Positions 34,926 through 45,179 of a DNA stretch of 64,000 nt are shown piece after piece. Position numbers and translations under genes: made by a program. The notes beneath the pieces were generated by a model. That model was not told the origin of the DNA. It saw nothing but the letters and a program-made list of their open reading frames with translations, and made no database searches. Position 1 is the stretch's first letter; every line of letters begins with the position of its first letter. Origin of the DNA: Atriophallophorus winterbourni (Eukaryota; Platyhelminthes; Trematoda; Plagiorchiida; Microphallidae). The stretch is from positions 1-64,000 of the forward strand of contig JACCGJ010014427.1 of the NCBI GenBank assembly GCA_013407085.1, given 5' to 3'.

Positions 34926-35480
34926 TTAATTCCGGTGGAATCGATGCGGTGACCGAAAGTCTAGTGTTTCCACATAAAAGATGCATTTATCTGGATTCAC
35001 GACAATACCATACTGAGATAGGCGCTGAAAAACCTCTCGAAGATGCTCAACATGTTCTGTCGATGTGTTGTTAGCAATTAGCACGTCAACAATATAAACG
35101 TATACGAAAGGCAATCCCTTAAATACTTGATCCATAAAACGCTGGAAAGTTTGTGCGGCATTTCGGAGACCAAATGGCATTCGTACGAATTCATATAAGC
35201 CAAATGGTGTCGTGACAGCCGTTTTAGGGATATCTTCCTTCGCAACTGGGATTTGGTGATAGGCGCGTACTAGGTCAAGCTTCGAGAACACGGTTTTTCC
35301 GTTTAGGGACGCCGTAAAATCGCGGATGTGTGGAATGGGGTAACGGTCTGGTACCGTAATGCGATTAAGTGCCCTATAATCTCCGCATGGGCGTCTAGTA
35401 TCTGCGGTACTTTTTTCAACCATATGTAGGGGAGAAGCCCATGGTGAGGTCGACGGGTGGATGATTCCTAGCTCCAACAT
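34926..35480 (-). pseudogene. Gypsy B reverse transcriptase with altered active site
   Basis: [53 protein letters not shown] and [15 protein letters not shown] are standard gypsy motifs. The active site reads YIVDVLIA where the family has Y.DD, so the first catalytic Asp is Val. A one-base shift in a C-run near 35555 separates it from the Gag-protease frame. Confidence 0.9.
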
Positions 35481-35521
35481 ATGTTCAAACTCTTGTTTGG
35501 CGATCGCCAGTTTGCTTGGAG

Positions 35522-36889
35522 CTAGTCTACGTGGTTTGGCAAAAACTGGGGGGCACGTGTGACAATGTGGTGTTCGACCTGGTTTTTGACCACATTTGTG
35601 AATGACTGTGGTTTGAAGATCTCCGGAAACTGGACTATGAGTTCCTTACAAGTCTGGGTGACGAGTGGAGTTAAAACTCGAATAGACTGTATGGGTGCGT
35701 AATGGTATTTGCCTATTGAATTTAACTTCGTGGTGTTATCAATAAGCCTTCGTTGGCTTATGTCCACCGCGAGGTTGAAATTAGACAAAAAATCTGCACC
35801 CAAAATCGGAGTTTTCACGTCTGCAATGGTGAACACCCAGTGGAACGATCTTCGTAAGCCCGGGTCTACCGCGAGGGACCGATGACCATAAGTGGCTATC
35901 GGAGTACCGTTGGCCGCCTGAAGGGTCAATCCCGACGGACACTTGCGTTCGGTTTCGTTAGGTGGGATGACGCTGAGTTCCGCACCGGTGTCTACCAGAA
36001 AACGCAATTTCGTTGTGTTGTCAGAGATATAGAGGAGACGGCTAACTTTGTTGCCAGGCAGTGCAGCCGTTCCTACTGCCTGGCATAATCGTTTTCCCTG
36101 CTCGTTAGATTTGGAAACAAAACTGCAGGGTCTGGTGCATTTGTAGGCGCGTTCACCGAATCTGCGGTGGTAATAGCAAAGACCTGGCCCTTTACTCCGA
36201 CTTCGTGAATATCGTCCATTCGGACTGTGTCTCTGTGATGACCGAGATCGATCATTTCGTGAAGTACGTATGTGCATGCAAAGTTCGTCGAGTCGCGATT
36301 TCAACTCGGAGATCTCTGATTCTAAAGTTGAAGGAGTTGATTTATGAGGCGATTGTACTACTGCAATGGTTGGCTTATGATTTTCATACACTCGATCGGC
36401 GATGGCAGCAAGCTTATCTAACTTGTAATCTTCTTCGACCACCGAAAGTGCTTTTCGAACATCGCTGGGTAGTCTTTGCAGCCACAATTCTTTTAAAATC
36501 GGTTCGCCAACTGGTGTTGTACCCTGTAACTCGATCATTCGGCGAAGGAGTTGCGACGGTGTATTGTCACCTAGCTCGATACCCGAGAGTAATTTGCGTA
36601 AGTTTTTCTCATCAGATGCTGCTATACGCGATATCAAAGCTGATTTCAGTACATCATTCGGTTTATCGGCTGGTCTGTTGTATATGTTATCAGCAACTTC
36701 GGATGCGACTGCGTGTGGTAAACTTCCTACGACGTAACAGTACATTGCTTTTTGTCTAGTAATGCGTCGAGTTTCGAAAAAAGATTCTACTTTAGCGAAC
36801 CATAATGTAGGGTTTGCTACGATAAACTCAGGGAGTGATAAATGACCAATATCTGCTGGGATATGTGCTGCCTGTGGGATACTGTCCAT
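35522..36889 (-). pseudogene. Gypsy B Gag and protease (CHCC type)
   Basis: 455 residues. The Gag capsid region is followed by a CHCC motif (CYYHRRFGERAYKCTRPC, Cys238, His241, Cys251, Cys255), then the aspartic protease with FLVDTGAELSVIP (Asp at about 300). The CHCC motif instead of the common CCHC knuckle is the CsRn1 hallmark. The Met at 36889 is about 50 nt from the BEL C insertion at 36946, so the leader is now split off. Confidence 0.9.
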
Positions 36890-36945
36890 ATTGATGAAAA
36901 AATGTAAAAAATATCCTACAAAATAAAAAATAGTGGGGAGTATGC

Positions 36946-37441
36946 TGTAAATGACGAAAATTTTGTGTAAAATTCCTTCTTATTTTTCTGTTTGAACAAT
37001 TGAATTCTTCTTAATTCTCAACAATTTTATCTTACATTGTTTTTGTGTACACATTTTCCTTATGCACTTGTATACCCCGTTTTGTTTTACTGAAGTAATT
37101 TATATTGCTTGGCTGCCATTAAAATTCCACATATTTTGCTCGTGGTATTTGGAGAAAACAGAGACGATTGTTCACCATTGTATTGGTAATTTTATTTCTT
37201 TGCATTTATCATTTGGCAGTCTATCTTGTCAGCATTGGCTGAATTTGTTGTTGTCATTTGGAAACTTTGAGCATTTTGGCTCACATCATTTGTACAACCC
37301 GGTACAGTTGAGGTTTGTTAATTGTTATTGTCTATTAATATTGTTAATAGAACCGTAGAAAACTCGAATCATTGTGGTTTTGAATTGTCGAAACTAAGAA
37401 ACGGGTGGACTACGCGTTAAACAGCGACTTTAGTCGATACA
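36946..37441 (+). repeat. BEL C 5' LTR
   Basis: 496 bp, pairs with 41741-42234. A 98-codon open frame inside it is identical in both LTRs and is not a gene. Confidence 0.95.
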
Positions 37442-37627
37442 GTTCTCAACTCGGATTGTTCTACAAGAAGAAACAGAAAATTCGAATTGCTCATTTGGAA
37501 ACGGTCAATTTGGATCGTTTGCCTATTGAACAAGGATCAACGTGGATCTTCGTGCCGCAATTGTATTTTGTTTCAAACTCGGTGACGTCCCCTGTTTTTC
37601 TTTTTTATATCTTCGTTTTTGCATTAA

Positions 37628-40600
37628 TTGATAATGCCTAAAAAATCGAAACGGTTGATCCCTACTGGGAAACATATTGATAGTGAATTTAATGACACTG
37701 CTGGTTCTGCCTCACATAGCTCTTGCTTGTCGCCTTTAGGTAGTTGTAATTTAGAACCTAAACCCGAACAGGCTATGCGGGATTTACAGCAGGACTTAGT
37801 AGTAGTGAAGGAAATGTTAGCTCAGTTGTGCCGATCCAACGACAATCCGGTGGCTAGTTTTCCCGTCGCTGATCGTCAACTTGAATCGGAAGTGGGCAAA
37901 GCGCCACAGAGAATCGTGAAAGATTCTGCTTCACTTCCAAAAGTTGAATTATCATCATTTGATGGTAATCCAGTGGACTACTGGAAGTTTATAAGGCAGT
38001 TTGAATGCCATGTGGAATCAAAAACTACTGATTCTGGTCAGCTTCTATTGTACCTCACATATTATTGCCGAGGTAAAGCTCGAAATGCGATTGACGCTTG
38101 CGTGATGTTGCCGCCTGAAGAAGGTTATGAAAGAGCACGCAGCATTCTAAAGGAAATGTTCGGCCTACCTCATGTTGTTGCACGCTCGTTATTGAACGAG
38201 ATGTTGAGTGAAGCAACACGGGTAAGAAACACTTCCGATAGTCTGTCAAACCTCGCCTTGAGGATGGAAAACTGCCAAATTGCTTTGAAGCAAATGGGTT
38301 GTGAAGCAGATTTGAATTCTGTAACCACCTTGGAAGGCGTTGTTAAGTGTCTACCTGTCGCCTTACAGCATCAGTGGGCTGATGCGGCGGATCAACTCAG
38401 CATGGATGGCCATGGAGTCACATTTGAGCACCTGACACAATTTGTGTCACGGCGTGCACGTATCGCAAGGAGCAGGTTTGGGCAGCTGCTTGAAACAACT
38501 AGCTCAAACACGCATCAGCAATCACCTCGTGCATACCCGAATGCGAGGAGTGGTTTCCAAACCACTGAGAAAAGAAATGTTTTTGTCACCACAAGTGATG
38601 TAAGGCCTAGCATGAAATGTTGCATTTGCCAGGCATCTCATGAGTTACAAAATTGTCCGAAATTTATTGAATCGGATGTCAAGTCGCGCTGGGAAATCGC
38701 CAGGCGCAACTCTGTTTGTTTCTTATGTCTGCGACCGTCACATGGCGCTGTGTCATGTAAATACAAGCCGTGGTGCACTGCCGAAAATTGCGGTAAACGA
38801 CACCACACACTTCTACACTACAACCACGCTGCAGAGAAACCGTCCACGAATATTCACTGCAGTCATGCGGCATTCAGTGCAAAAGTGTTCTTAGGTTCTG
38901 TACCCATCAAGATCGAGACTCCAAATGGGCTTATAAATGCAGTTGCCTTCTTGGATAGTGGTTCTGATACCACTTTGATTCTTAATGACTTCGTTGAACA
39001 GAACAGGATGCCTAAAAGTCCTGCGCAAGTTTCATTGACCACTTTGGGTCATCAGCGTAAACTTACTTGTTCTCGTTTGAAATTTAAAATACACTCGTTT
39101 GATGGCAGTCAAGTAATCCACGTCCCTGAGGCTTACACAGTAGAAAAGTTGCCGCGTGTATCACAATGTCCAATGACAGCCTTGAGTGAACGGCCTGCAT
39201 ACTTGAAAGACGTTGACTTCCTTGATGTTAGTGATCAGCCTGTGACTGTGCTCATAGGCTGTGACGTCCCTGAAGCACATTGGGCGTTGGAACAGCGCTT
39301 AGGAGGCAGGCGCCGTCCATTTGCAACCAAAACGCTGTTGGGGTGGATTCTGCAAGGCCCAGCATGCCAAACTCCAAAGGATATCTTGTGTTTGAATTCT
39401 TCCTTGGAGCAAGGGTCCATTGATGAATGTGTCAACCGTCTGTACAATGCAGAATTTGCAGACATATCCGCTGAAGGAAATGAACGATCGCGCGATGACG
39501 AAGATGCATTGTCGCTCGTAAGCGGATCAAAAATTATCGACGGTCATTTTCAGGTACCGCTACCTTGGAAGCCTGATAGAAGCAAACTGACCACAAATTA
39601 TTTGTCAGCGGAAAGGCGCTTAAGCTACTTGCGGCGTCGATTTGAACGCGATAGTGTTTTGTTCGAGCGTTACAGCAAGGTTATGGCACATCATTTGGAG
39701 ATTGGTTATATCGAACCCGTTCTGAATAATGCCACGGAGAATATTGTTTGGTATTTGCCTCACCATCCGGTTTTCAATCCTAAGAAACCGGAAAAGCTGA
39801 GAGTAGTTTTCGATTGTGCGGCTAAACACAATGGTGTGTCGTTGAATGATGTACTATTTCAAGGACCAAATCTGACAACAAATTTGATCGACGTATTGCT
39901 GCGCTTTCGATTACATGTATATGCTGTTGCTGCTGACATCGAAGAGATGTTCCTCCAAGTCAAAGTGCCAAACTATGATAGAGACGCACTTAGAATTCTC
40001 TGGTGGGAGGATAATGATATGCGGGGTTCCATTAAAAAATTTAGGATGACAGTTCATCCCTTTGGGGCAACGTCGTCCCCATTTTGCGCTACGTTTGCAC
40101 TGCGTAAAACGGTCGAGGATTTCGGTCATTTATTTGAAGATCGAATTGGAAATTATGTTTCGAAAATTTTTTATGTTGATGATTGTTTAGTATCAGTGCC
40201 TACTCAGGAGGAAGCGAAGTCCTTGATAAGGCAGTTGTCATCATTGTTACGAATGGGAGGTTTTCGTTTGACAAAGTGGATTGCCAATGACCGTATCTTA
40301 CTTGATGATGTGCCTGCGGATGACCGCGCACCCAACGTACGAGCCATTAGCCAAGATAAGCTACCGATGGAAAGAATGCTGGGTGTTAAATGGGATGCAG
40401 CCACAGACGAATTTGCGTTTGATCTGAAACTTGCAAAACGCCCAACAACGAAACGAAGTTTATTGTCAGTAGTCAGTGGGTTGTATGATCCACTTGGCTT
40501 GATGAGTCCTTGGATTTTCCCTGGAAAGGAATCGCTGCAACGTTGTTGCAGAAAACCTTTGGGTTGGGACGAACCGATGTGTGATGATCTTCAGCTAGTG

Positions 40601-41530
40601 TGCGACAAGTGGATCAACAGCATGCATTCGATCAAAGAGTTACGAGTTCCACGACGCATTTGCGAAGTAAATGAAGGTATGACGTCCTTAAATCTACACG
40701 TCTTCAGTGATGCCTCGGAATCTGGCCATGGAGCCGTTGCATACGGACTTTCATGTAGTGATTCAGTCATGTCGCCGGTTCGTCTCCTGTTTTCGAAATC
40801 TCGAGTGAATCCTCTGAAAACGGTATCCATTCCTAGGTTGGAATTGTCTGCAGCGGTTCTTGCGGTACGTATATATTTGATACTAAAATCCGCTTTTGGT
40901 GAACTAGTTAAAGACATCAACTTTTGGACTGATTCGATGACTGTTTTGTATTATATTACCAATCGAACTAGTCGCTTCTCAACGTTTGTGGCGAATCGCT
41001 TGACGTTCATACACGAACACACGATACCATGTCAGTGGAGGCATGTTGGTACCCGTTATAATCCAGCTGATTTGACCTCACGGGGTGCCATGGAGTTGTC
41101 TCAATTGGAATTTTGGTTAAACGGCCCTGACTTTCTAAGACAAACCATTGATACGTGGCCTGAAATTGTTAATCCGCAGCGCACCGAGCAAGCTGAATTC
41201 AAGCGTGTTAATTGTAACATTACGTCAAAGGATTCAGAACGAGGAATAGACAACATTCTTCGTCGATTTTCTAGTTGGAAACGACTTTTACGCTCCATTG
41301 CGTGGCTGGTCCGTTTCAAACGTTACATTGTTGTTATGTTTGGTCATCATTCCGATAGATCCTTATCGGTAGGCAAACTTGGTTTTGATGAATTACAAAA
41401 TGCCGAATCCGACATTTGGTTTGCTGGAAGGATCTCAAGAAGACGAAGGCCCGGAGGTTGGCGCGGTGGCGCAAATAGGGCAAGCCCGAACTTCTTAAAG
41501 GGTCAGGAGCAAAGCTGGAGGACGTGGTGA
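37628..41530 (+). CDS. BEL/Pao Gag-Pol polyprotein lacking integrase
   Basis: An uninterrupted 1300-codon frame. The Gag-like N-terminus has FDGNPVDYWKFIRQFE. Zinc-binding clusters follow (CCICQASHELQNCPKF, CFLCLRPSHGAVSC and CGKRHHTLLH, about 330-400). Next come an aspartic protease with FLDSGSDTTLIL (Asp443), a BEL reverse transcriptase with RVVFDCAAKHNG, DIEEMFLQV and catalytic YVDD (849-852), and RNase H with HVFSDASESGHGAVAYG and FWTDSMTVLYYI. It then runs to LGFDELQNAES, which in BEL elements precedes integrase, and ends in a short unrelated Arg/Gly-rich tail. The integrase has been deleted, so this copy would need integrase in trans. Confidence 0.92.
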   Translation: MIMPKKSKRLIPTGKHIDSEFNDTAGSASHSSCLSPLGSCNLEPKPEQAMRDLQQDLVVVKEMLAQLCRSNDNPVASFPVADRQLESEVGKAPQRIVKDSASLPKVELSSFDGNPVDYWKFIRQFECHVESKTTDSGQLLLYLTYYCRGKARNAIDACVMLPPEEGYERARSILKEMFGLPHVVARSLLNEMLSEATRVRNTSDSLSNLALRMENCQIALKQMGCEADLNSVTTLEGVVKCLPVALQHQWADAADQLSMDGHGVTFEHLTQFVSRRARIARSRFGQLLETTSSNTHQQSPRAYPNARSGFQTTEKRNVFVTTSDVRPSMKCCICQASHELQNCPKFIESDVKSRWEIARRNSVCFLCLRPSHGAVSCKYKPWCTAENCGKRHHTLLHYNHAAEKPSTNIHCSHAAFSAKVFLGSVPIKIETPNGLINAVAFLDSGSDTTLILNDFVEQNRMPKSPAQVSLTTLGHQRKLTCSRLKFKIHSFDGSQVIHVPEAYTVEKLPRVSQCPMTALSERPAYLKDVDFLDVSDQPVTVLIGCDVPEAHWALEQRLGGRRRPFATKTLLGWILQGPACQTPKDILCLNSSLEQGSIDECVNRLYNAEFADISAEGNERSRDDEDALSLVSGSKIIDGHFQVPLPWKPDRSKLTTNYLSAERRLSYLRRRFERDSVLFERYSKVMAHHLEIGYIEPVLNNATENIVWYLPHHPVFNPKKPEKLRVVFDCAAKHNGVSLNDVLFQGPNLTTNLIDVLLRFRLHVYAVAADIEEMFLQVKVPNYDRDALRILWWEDNDMRGSIKKFRMTVHPFGATSSPFCATFALRKTVEDFGHLFEDRIGNYVSKIFYVDDCLVSVPTQEEAKSLIRQLSSLLRMGGFRLTKWIANDRILLDDVPADDRAPNVRAISQDKLPMERMLGVKWDAATDEFAFDLKLAKRPTTKRSLLSVVSGLYDPLGLMSPWIFPGKESLQRCCRKPLGWDEPMCDDLQLVCDKWINSMHSIKELRVPRRICEVNEGMTSLNLHVFSDASESGHGAVAYGLSCSDSVMSPVRLLFSKSRVNPLKTVSIPRLELSAAVLAVRIYLILKSAFGELVKDINFWTDSMTVLYYITNRTSRFSTFVANRLTFIHEHTIPCQWRHVGTRYNPADLTSRGAMELSQLEFWLNGPDFLRQTIDTWPEIVNPQRTEQAEFKRVNCNITSKDSERGIDNILRRFSSWKRLLRSIAWLVRFKRYIVVMFGHHSDRSLSVGKLGFDELQNAESDIWFAGRISRRRRPGGWRGGANRASPNFLKGQEQSWRTW

Positions 41531-41740
41531 GTCTACGTTTGGCAAACGTTTTCTCTATAAAAAGCCACATATGTCCAGTGATAGCAATGCGATGTGGCGT
41601 GTGTGACTCGCCACTCAATAAAGTCATTTGCCGTTTGTCTTGCGTTTTTTGGGTTAAGATTGGAGTAGTTGGGTAGGGAGGCGGAACCAATCAGTTAGTT
41701 TCATTCAGAACACCAGGTTTAGAAGGAATTTGGCGGGAGG

Positions 41741-42234
41741 TGTAAATGACGAAAATTTTGTGTAAAATTCCTTCTTATTTTTCTGTTTGAACAATTGAAT
41801 TCTTCTTAATTCTCAACAATTTTATCTTACATTGTTTTTGTGTACACATTTTCCTTATGCACTTGTATACCCCGTTTTGTTTTACTGAAGTAATTTATAT
41901 TGCTTGGCTGCCATTAAAATTCCACATATTTTGCTCGTGGTATTTGGAGAAAACAGAGACGATTGTTCACCATTGTATTGGTAATTTTATTTCTTTGCAT
42001 TTATCATTTGGCAGTCTATCTTGTCAGCATTGGCTGAATTTGTTGTTGTCATTTGGAAACTTTGAGCATTTTGGCTCACATCATTTGTACAACCCGGTAC
42101 AGTTGAGGTTTGTTAATTGTTATTGTCTATTAATATTGTTAATAGAACCGTAGAAAACTCGAATCATTGTGGTTTTGAATTGTCGAATAAGAAACGGGTG
42201 GACTACGCGTTAAACAGCGACTTTAGTCGATACA
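41741..42234 (+). repeat. BEL C 3' LTR
   Basis: 494 bp; see the 5' LTR. Confidence 0.95.
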
Positions 42235-42251
42235 TATGCTATGACGAAAAT

Positions 42252-42265
42252 AATCGGGCTCACCA
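42252..42265 (-). promoter_or_regulatory. Gypsy B primer-binding site
   Basis: TGGTGAGCCCGATT on the minus strand, 3 nt inside the 5' LTR. A longer version of the same site occurs at 57587-57604 and 57631-57648. It is close to the complement of tRNA-Trp, the primer reported for CsRn1-type elements. Confidence 0.65.
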
Positions 42266-42268
42266 AAT

Positions 42269-42655
42269 TGTGGTGGTTCAGGCTACGTGAAATTACAGTA
42301 TGTGTGTAAAAAGTGAAAAGGTAACCACTCACAATAATTCGTCGATTAAAATGAAAGCGATTCTTCCCGGCTTGGCAATTGAATACTCCGGTCCAGACGT
42401 CAAAGTATTATCACAGAAGCAACCGCGGTAAATCCCAAAATTAGGTGTAGATGGAATATGAAGCGGTCTTTTTATAGCAAGCAAGCAATGTTTTCACAAT
42501 TCACAGTCAGAATTCCAAGCACGCAGTACGGGTATCAAAGGAGATGATAAGGGCAACTCCGAGCGGACGAAAATTTATATTAGTAAAATCCGGGTACAAT
42601 TCAAAAAGTGTACATTGATTGATACAAACAAAATTGTTTACAGAAAAATGCCATA
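42269..42655 (-). repeat. Gypsy B 5' LTR
   Basis: 387 bp, pairs with 32489-32875. Confidence 0.92.
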
Positions 42656-42659
42656 AGTT

Positions 42660-42748
42660 CGGTTAAACAGAAATGGTAAAAATAAAAAAAATACAAGCAG
42701 ATTTAAACAATTAGTTGTCAATAAAATAAATTCAATCTACATATTACA
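42660..42748 (-). repeat. BEL E LTR, second piece
   Basis: Continues the LTR interrupted at 32488. The TTTAAACAATTAGTTGTCAA block matches 30320-30340. It ends at the CTATG duplication. Confidence 0.85.
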
Positions 42749-42753
42749 CTATG

Positions 42754-43545
42754 CACATAACATGTCTTCCAACTTTGAAAAACTATCTAAATATGTCCAA
42801 GTTTACCACATTCAAAACATTTAGCGTTACGAAATGGACAAGTAAATCGAGAATGTAACTTGCCACAAGATGCACATTTTCCAAACTTCTAATTGTAAAA
42901 ATTGGATTTGGTTTCGCTGAATTCGCTTATTTTGTTTGGTTTTAACTTAGAATAACTTTGCTGCTGTGGTCTGTTGCTCGACTGACGTTTACATTTGGAA
43001 GTTCCAAACAAAACAGATTGAGTGTCAGCATCAATTTAACGATTAGTTTTTTTTGCAACATCTTCATAATGTTCACATATTCTCTCACTATTTTTAAAAG
43101 CTGGATTATTCAACATCAATAACTGTCGATATAAATCGGGTTCATGGACACCTGCAATTAAACGATCTCTTAAATGATCATATAGTTTATCTTCAAATGC
43201 ACAACGTGAAGCTTGTGTTTGCAATTCCAGAATACATTGACGAATAGATTGGTTTTCGTGTCCTTGCATTGTATTGAAGCGAGCACGTTCAGCAATTTCG
43301 AAATTTTTTGTAGTGACATGAGCTAATTAAAATGATTTCAATTCATTGAAGGTTTTCTTGGCAGGTGGGATAGAAAATGATAAATTTCTCAAAAGAGCAT
43401 GAGCATCTTCTCTTGCTGAAGTAATTAAATGCGCAGTTATAATTGAATCGGGCATTTCACCCTGGGTAAGACATTGTCTTACAAGATTAACGTTGATTTC
43501 TATCCCAATACAATTGTATTCATCACGATTCGTCTATAGTTATAT
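42754..43545 (-). pseudogene. Gypsy A Gag
   Basis: Minus-strand pieces read VRQCLTQGEMPDSIITAHL, then the 43269-43036 frame with CILELQTQASRCAFED and DRLIAGVHEP, then two zinc knuckles CASCGKLHSRFTC and CFECGKLGHI (42870-42800). A stop lies just after the knuckles and others near 43330 and 43036. It joins the protease at 29941 in frame when the nested elements are removed. Confidence 0.8.
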
Positions 43546-44062
43546 TATAACACATTCCATTATTACGCTTTATGCGTCACTGTGATTCGGTGATTAAACA
43601 CCGTTTTCCGTTGTACAAACCACATGTAACAGTGCCATTCAAGTATAATTTTGTGTACCACTTATCAACTGTTTCAAGTCTCATTGCAGCTAATCTTACT
43701 GTTTCCACCTGATGAAGGCAAACAGAAAGAAACCGTTAGTGACGTGCAAGTGCGGGTGTATGAGCAACACATTACTTTGGCTATGAAGCTATAATCATGA
43801 ATATAACTCACGGTTCGATAACCATATCACATTCCAGACAAAAATAAATCAAAACTCTGTTTAGTCGGTTAAATGCCAATTTCAATGAGCATCATAAGAA
43901 ACATCACAACAATCTTTTTAACCAAATTACATCTGCATATGTTGCAGTTGTCTTACAAGATAAACGTTAATTTCTATCCTGATACAATTGTATTTATCAC
44001 AATTCCTCTATAATAAGCTTTATGCGTCACCGTGATTGATTGAACACCGTTTTTCGTTCAAT
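43481..44062. repeat. Pair of about 120-bp direct repeats 470 bp apart
   Basis: Positions 43481-43611 and 43951-44062 share ATACAATTGTATT, CTTTATGCGTCAC and AACACCGTTTT(T/C)CGTT. The first copy overlaps the start of the gypsy A Gag, so this is a partial local duplication or a pseudo-LTR-like structure. Confidence 0.6.
43590..43860 (+). repeat. Dispersed repeat Y, copy 1
   Basis: Shares TTTGTGTACCACTTATC, AACTGTTTCAAG, CTAATCTTACTGT and GAGCAACACATTACTTTG-type blocks with 54230-54560. It contains CACCTGATGAAGGCAAAC followed by GAAACCG, a hammerhead-like arrangement. Confidence 0.6.
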
Positions 44063-44389
44063 ACTTTCAGTTTGTGAGTAGACACATCGCAAAACGTTTT
44101 TCTTCAATTGATAAAGTCAAATAAGATGTTGTGTCCGTGATGTCAGCCTATTCACACATGGGCAGGCGTGACTGTTTTCTTTGTATGTGCAGATCTACAG
44201 GAAAATTGAAATCGCTTGTAGGATCTCTAACTGGTAATTCTGTGAGTGAAATTCCTTATATAAATTCCTCATTAGATAAATTATACTCTCGTAGTATCCA
44301 GGGTTTCTAAGTTCACTTCAAGTTTTCGCATATTAGTTTGTCATGATTTCCGGTATCATCCCCTGGTTGACTTTCGATTAATGTGTCAG
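44063..44389. other. No recognisable feature
   Basis: AT-rich sequence. Confidence 0.35.
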
Positions 44390-44978
44390 GTGGCCAGACC
44401 CTTGACATGCTTTTACATTAATTAATCACAGCATTGCAGTCGTTGGCATCTACTATACACTATCATGTATATAACTGTCTTTTATTTTGTATAAGGCCCT
44501 TAAATATCACATTTTCATCCTACCGTGCGAACTGATAAAGTTTTCCCCAAAAGATTTATTCAAAAACAGTTTTAAAAAAAATTAAAATCTGCCAAACATG
44601 CGTTTTTAACGTCCATTTCTATTCTCTCTAATTGATGGACTATTTTACCTCGATGAACTTTTACGATGCTGGTGGAGAGCATATCTTTCATTATATTTCA
44701 GTGCCCAAACATCACTGAAACTGGCCCGAAATCTATCCGTCTGAGCTTTGTTCCATATGCGAATGACCCACCTACAGATAACGAAAATCCATTTGGTGAA
44801 CAACTTCTGGTTCTATTCGTCGATAATCCTTCAACATTCATGGATTATACAACGGGCCCCACCGCGATTCCATTTATACCTCACCCTTTTTCATCCCACA
44901 CAATTTCTCACCATTTTCTAATTCGGAAGCATTTATGTTCTTCAGTTTTCTCAACCAACCATCCCGGATAAGAGTCAA

Positions 44979-45017
<39 letters not shown>

Positions 45018-45170
45018 CATATTGCTGGTCGAAACCGGGTTCCTCAGGTTTATAGGAGATTCTACCTCGATACAAACTTTACGTAATGTCAAGGTACAAT
45101 TGAATTGGTCTAACGTGTTGCATGTAGGGTGTATGATTACACTCGATAGAGTTGTTTATATATAGGGCAT
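44390..45170 (+). repeat. Unclassified dispersed repeat X, copy 1
   Basis: Shares many blocks with 50805-51560, for example ACTGAAACTGGCCCGAAATC (one base differs there), TATCCGTCTGAGCTTTGTTCC and TCTCAACCAACCATCC. No clear coding content or terminal repeats. A (TA)n run lies near its 3' end. Confidence 0.6.
44981..45014. repeat. (TA)17 microsatellite
   Basis: Perfect TA dinucleotide run inside repeat X. Confidence 0.95.
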
Positions 45171-45179
45171 TGAAAAATA

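Larger units (their letters stand above)
36946..42234 (+). mobile_element. BEL C: young BEL/Pao element without integrase
   Basis: The LTRs at 36946-37441 (496 bp) and 41741-42234 (494 bp) appear identical except for one 2-bp indel. They start TGTAAATGACG and end GTCGATACA. The target duplication TATGC stands at 36941-36945 and 42235-42239. A polypurine tract TGGCGGGAGG precedes the 3' LTR. The frame between them encodes Gag, protease, reverse transcriptase and RNase H, but only about 200 bp separate its stop from the 3' LTR, so integrase is missing. Confidence 0.95.
32489..42655 (-). mobile_element. Gypsy B: CsRn1-like Ty3/gypsy element inserted in the BEL E LTR
   Basis: Two LTRs of exactly 387 bp (32489-32875 and 42269-42655) bound it, with AGTT duplicated outside. 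On the minus strand come LTR, primer-binding site TGGTGAGCCCGATT (42265-42252), Gag-protease (36889-35522), reverse transcriptase, RNase H, integrase, polypurine tract (32888-32876) and LTR. BEL C is inserted between the primer site and Gag. The Gag has the CHCC pattern characteristic of the CsRn1 group. Confidence 0.92.
29942..42748 (-). mobile_element. BEL E: decayed BEL/Pao element inserted in gypsy A
   Basis: Its LTRs are 29942-30366 (425 bp) and 32154-32488 plus 42660-42748 (424 bp in two pieces, split by gypsy B). They begin TGTAACCACC/TGTTACCACC and end near TACATATTACA. The 5-bp target duplication is CTATG on both sides. The internal part is only 1787 bp (30367-32153) and holds decayed BEL protease, late reverse-transcriptase and RNase H sequence on the minus strand. 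Confidence 0.85.
28208..43545 (-). mobile_element. Gypsy A: outermost LTR retrotransposon of a four-level nest
   Basis: On the minus strand its Gag lies at 43545-42754 and its Pol at 29941-28208. The two halves are separated by BEL E and everything inserted into it. CTATG stands at both junctions (29937-29941 and 42749-42753). Removing 29942-42753 brings the Gag zinc-knuckle region next to the protease in the same frame. The element is truncated at 28208 by the LINE tail, and I found no LTR for it. Confidence 0.85.

Noticed and set aside
37062..37358. 98-codon frame repeated at 41857-42153
   Set aside because: It lies inside both LTRs of BEL C and is duplicated only because the LTRs are.
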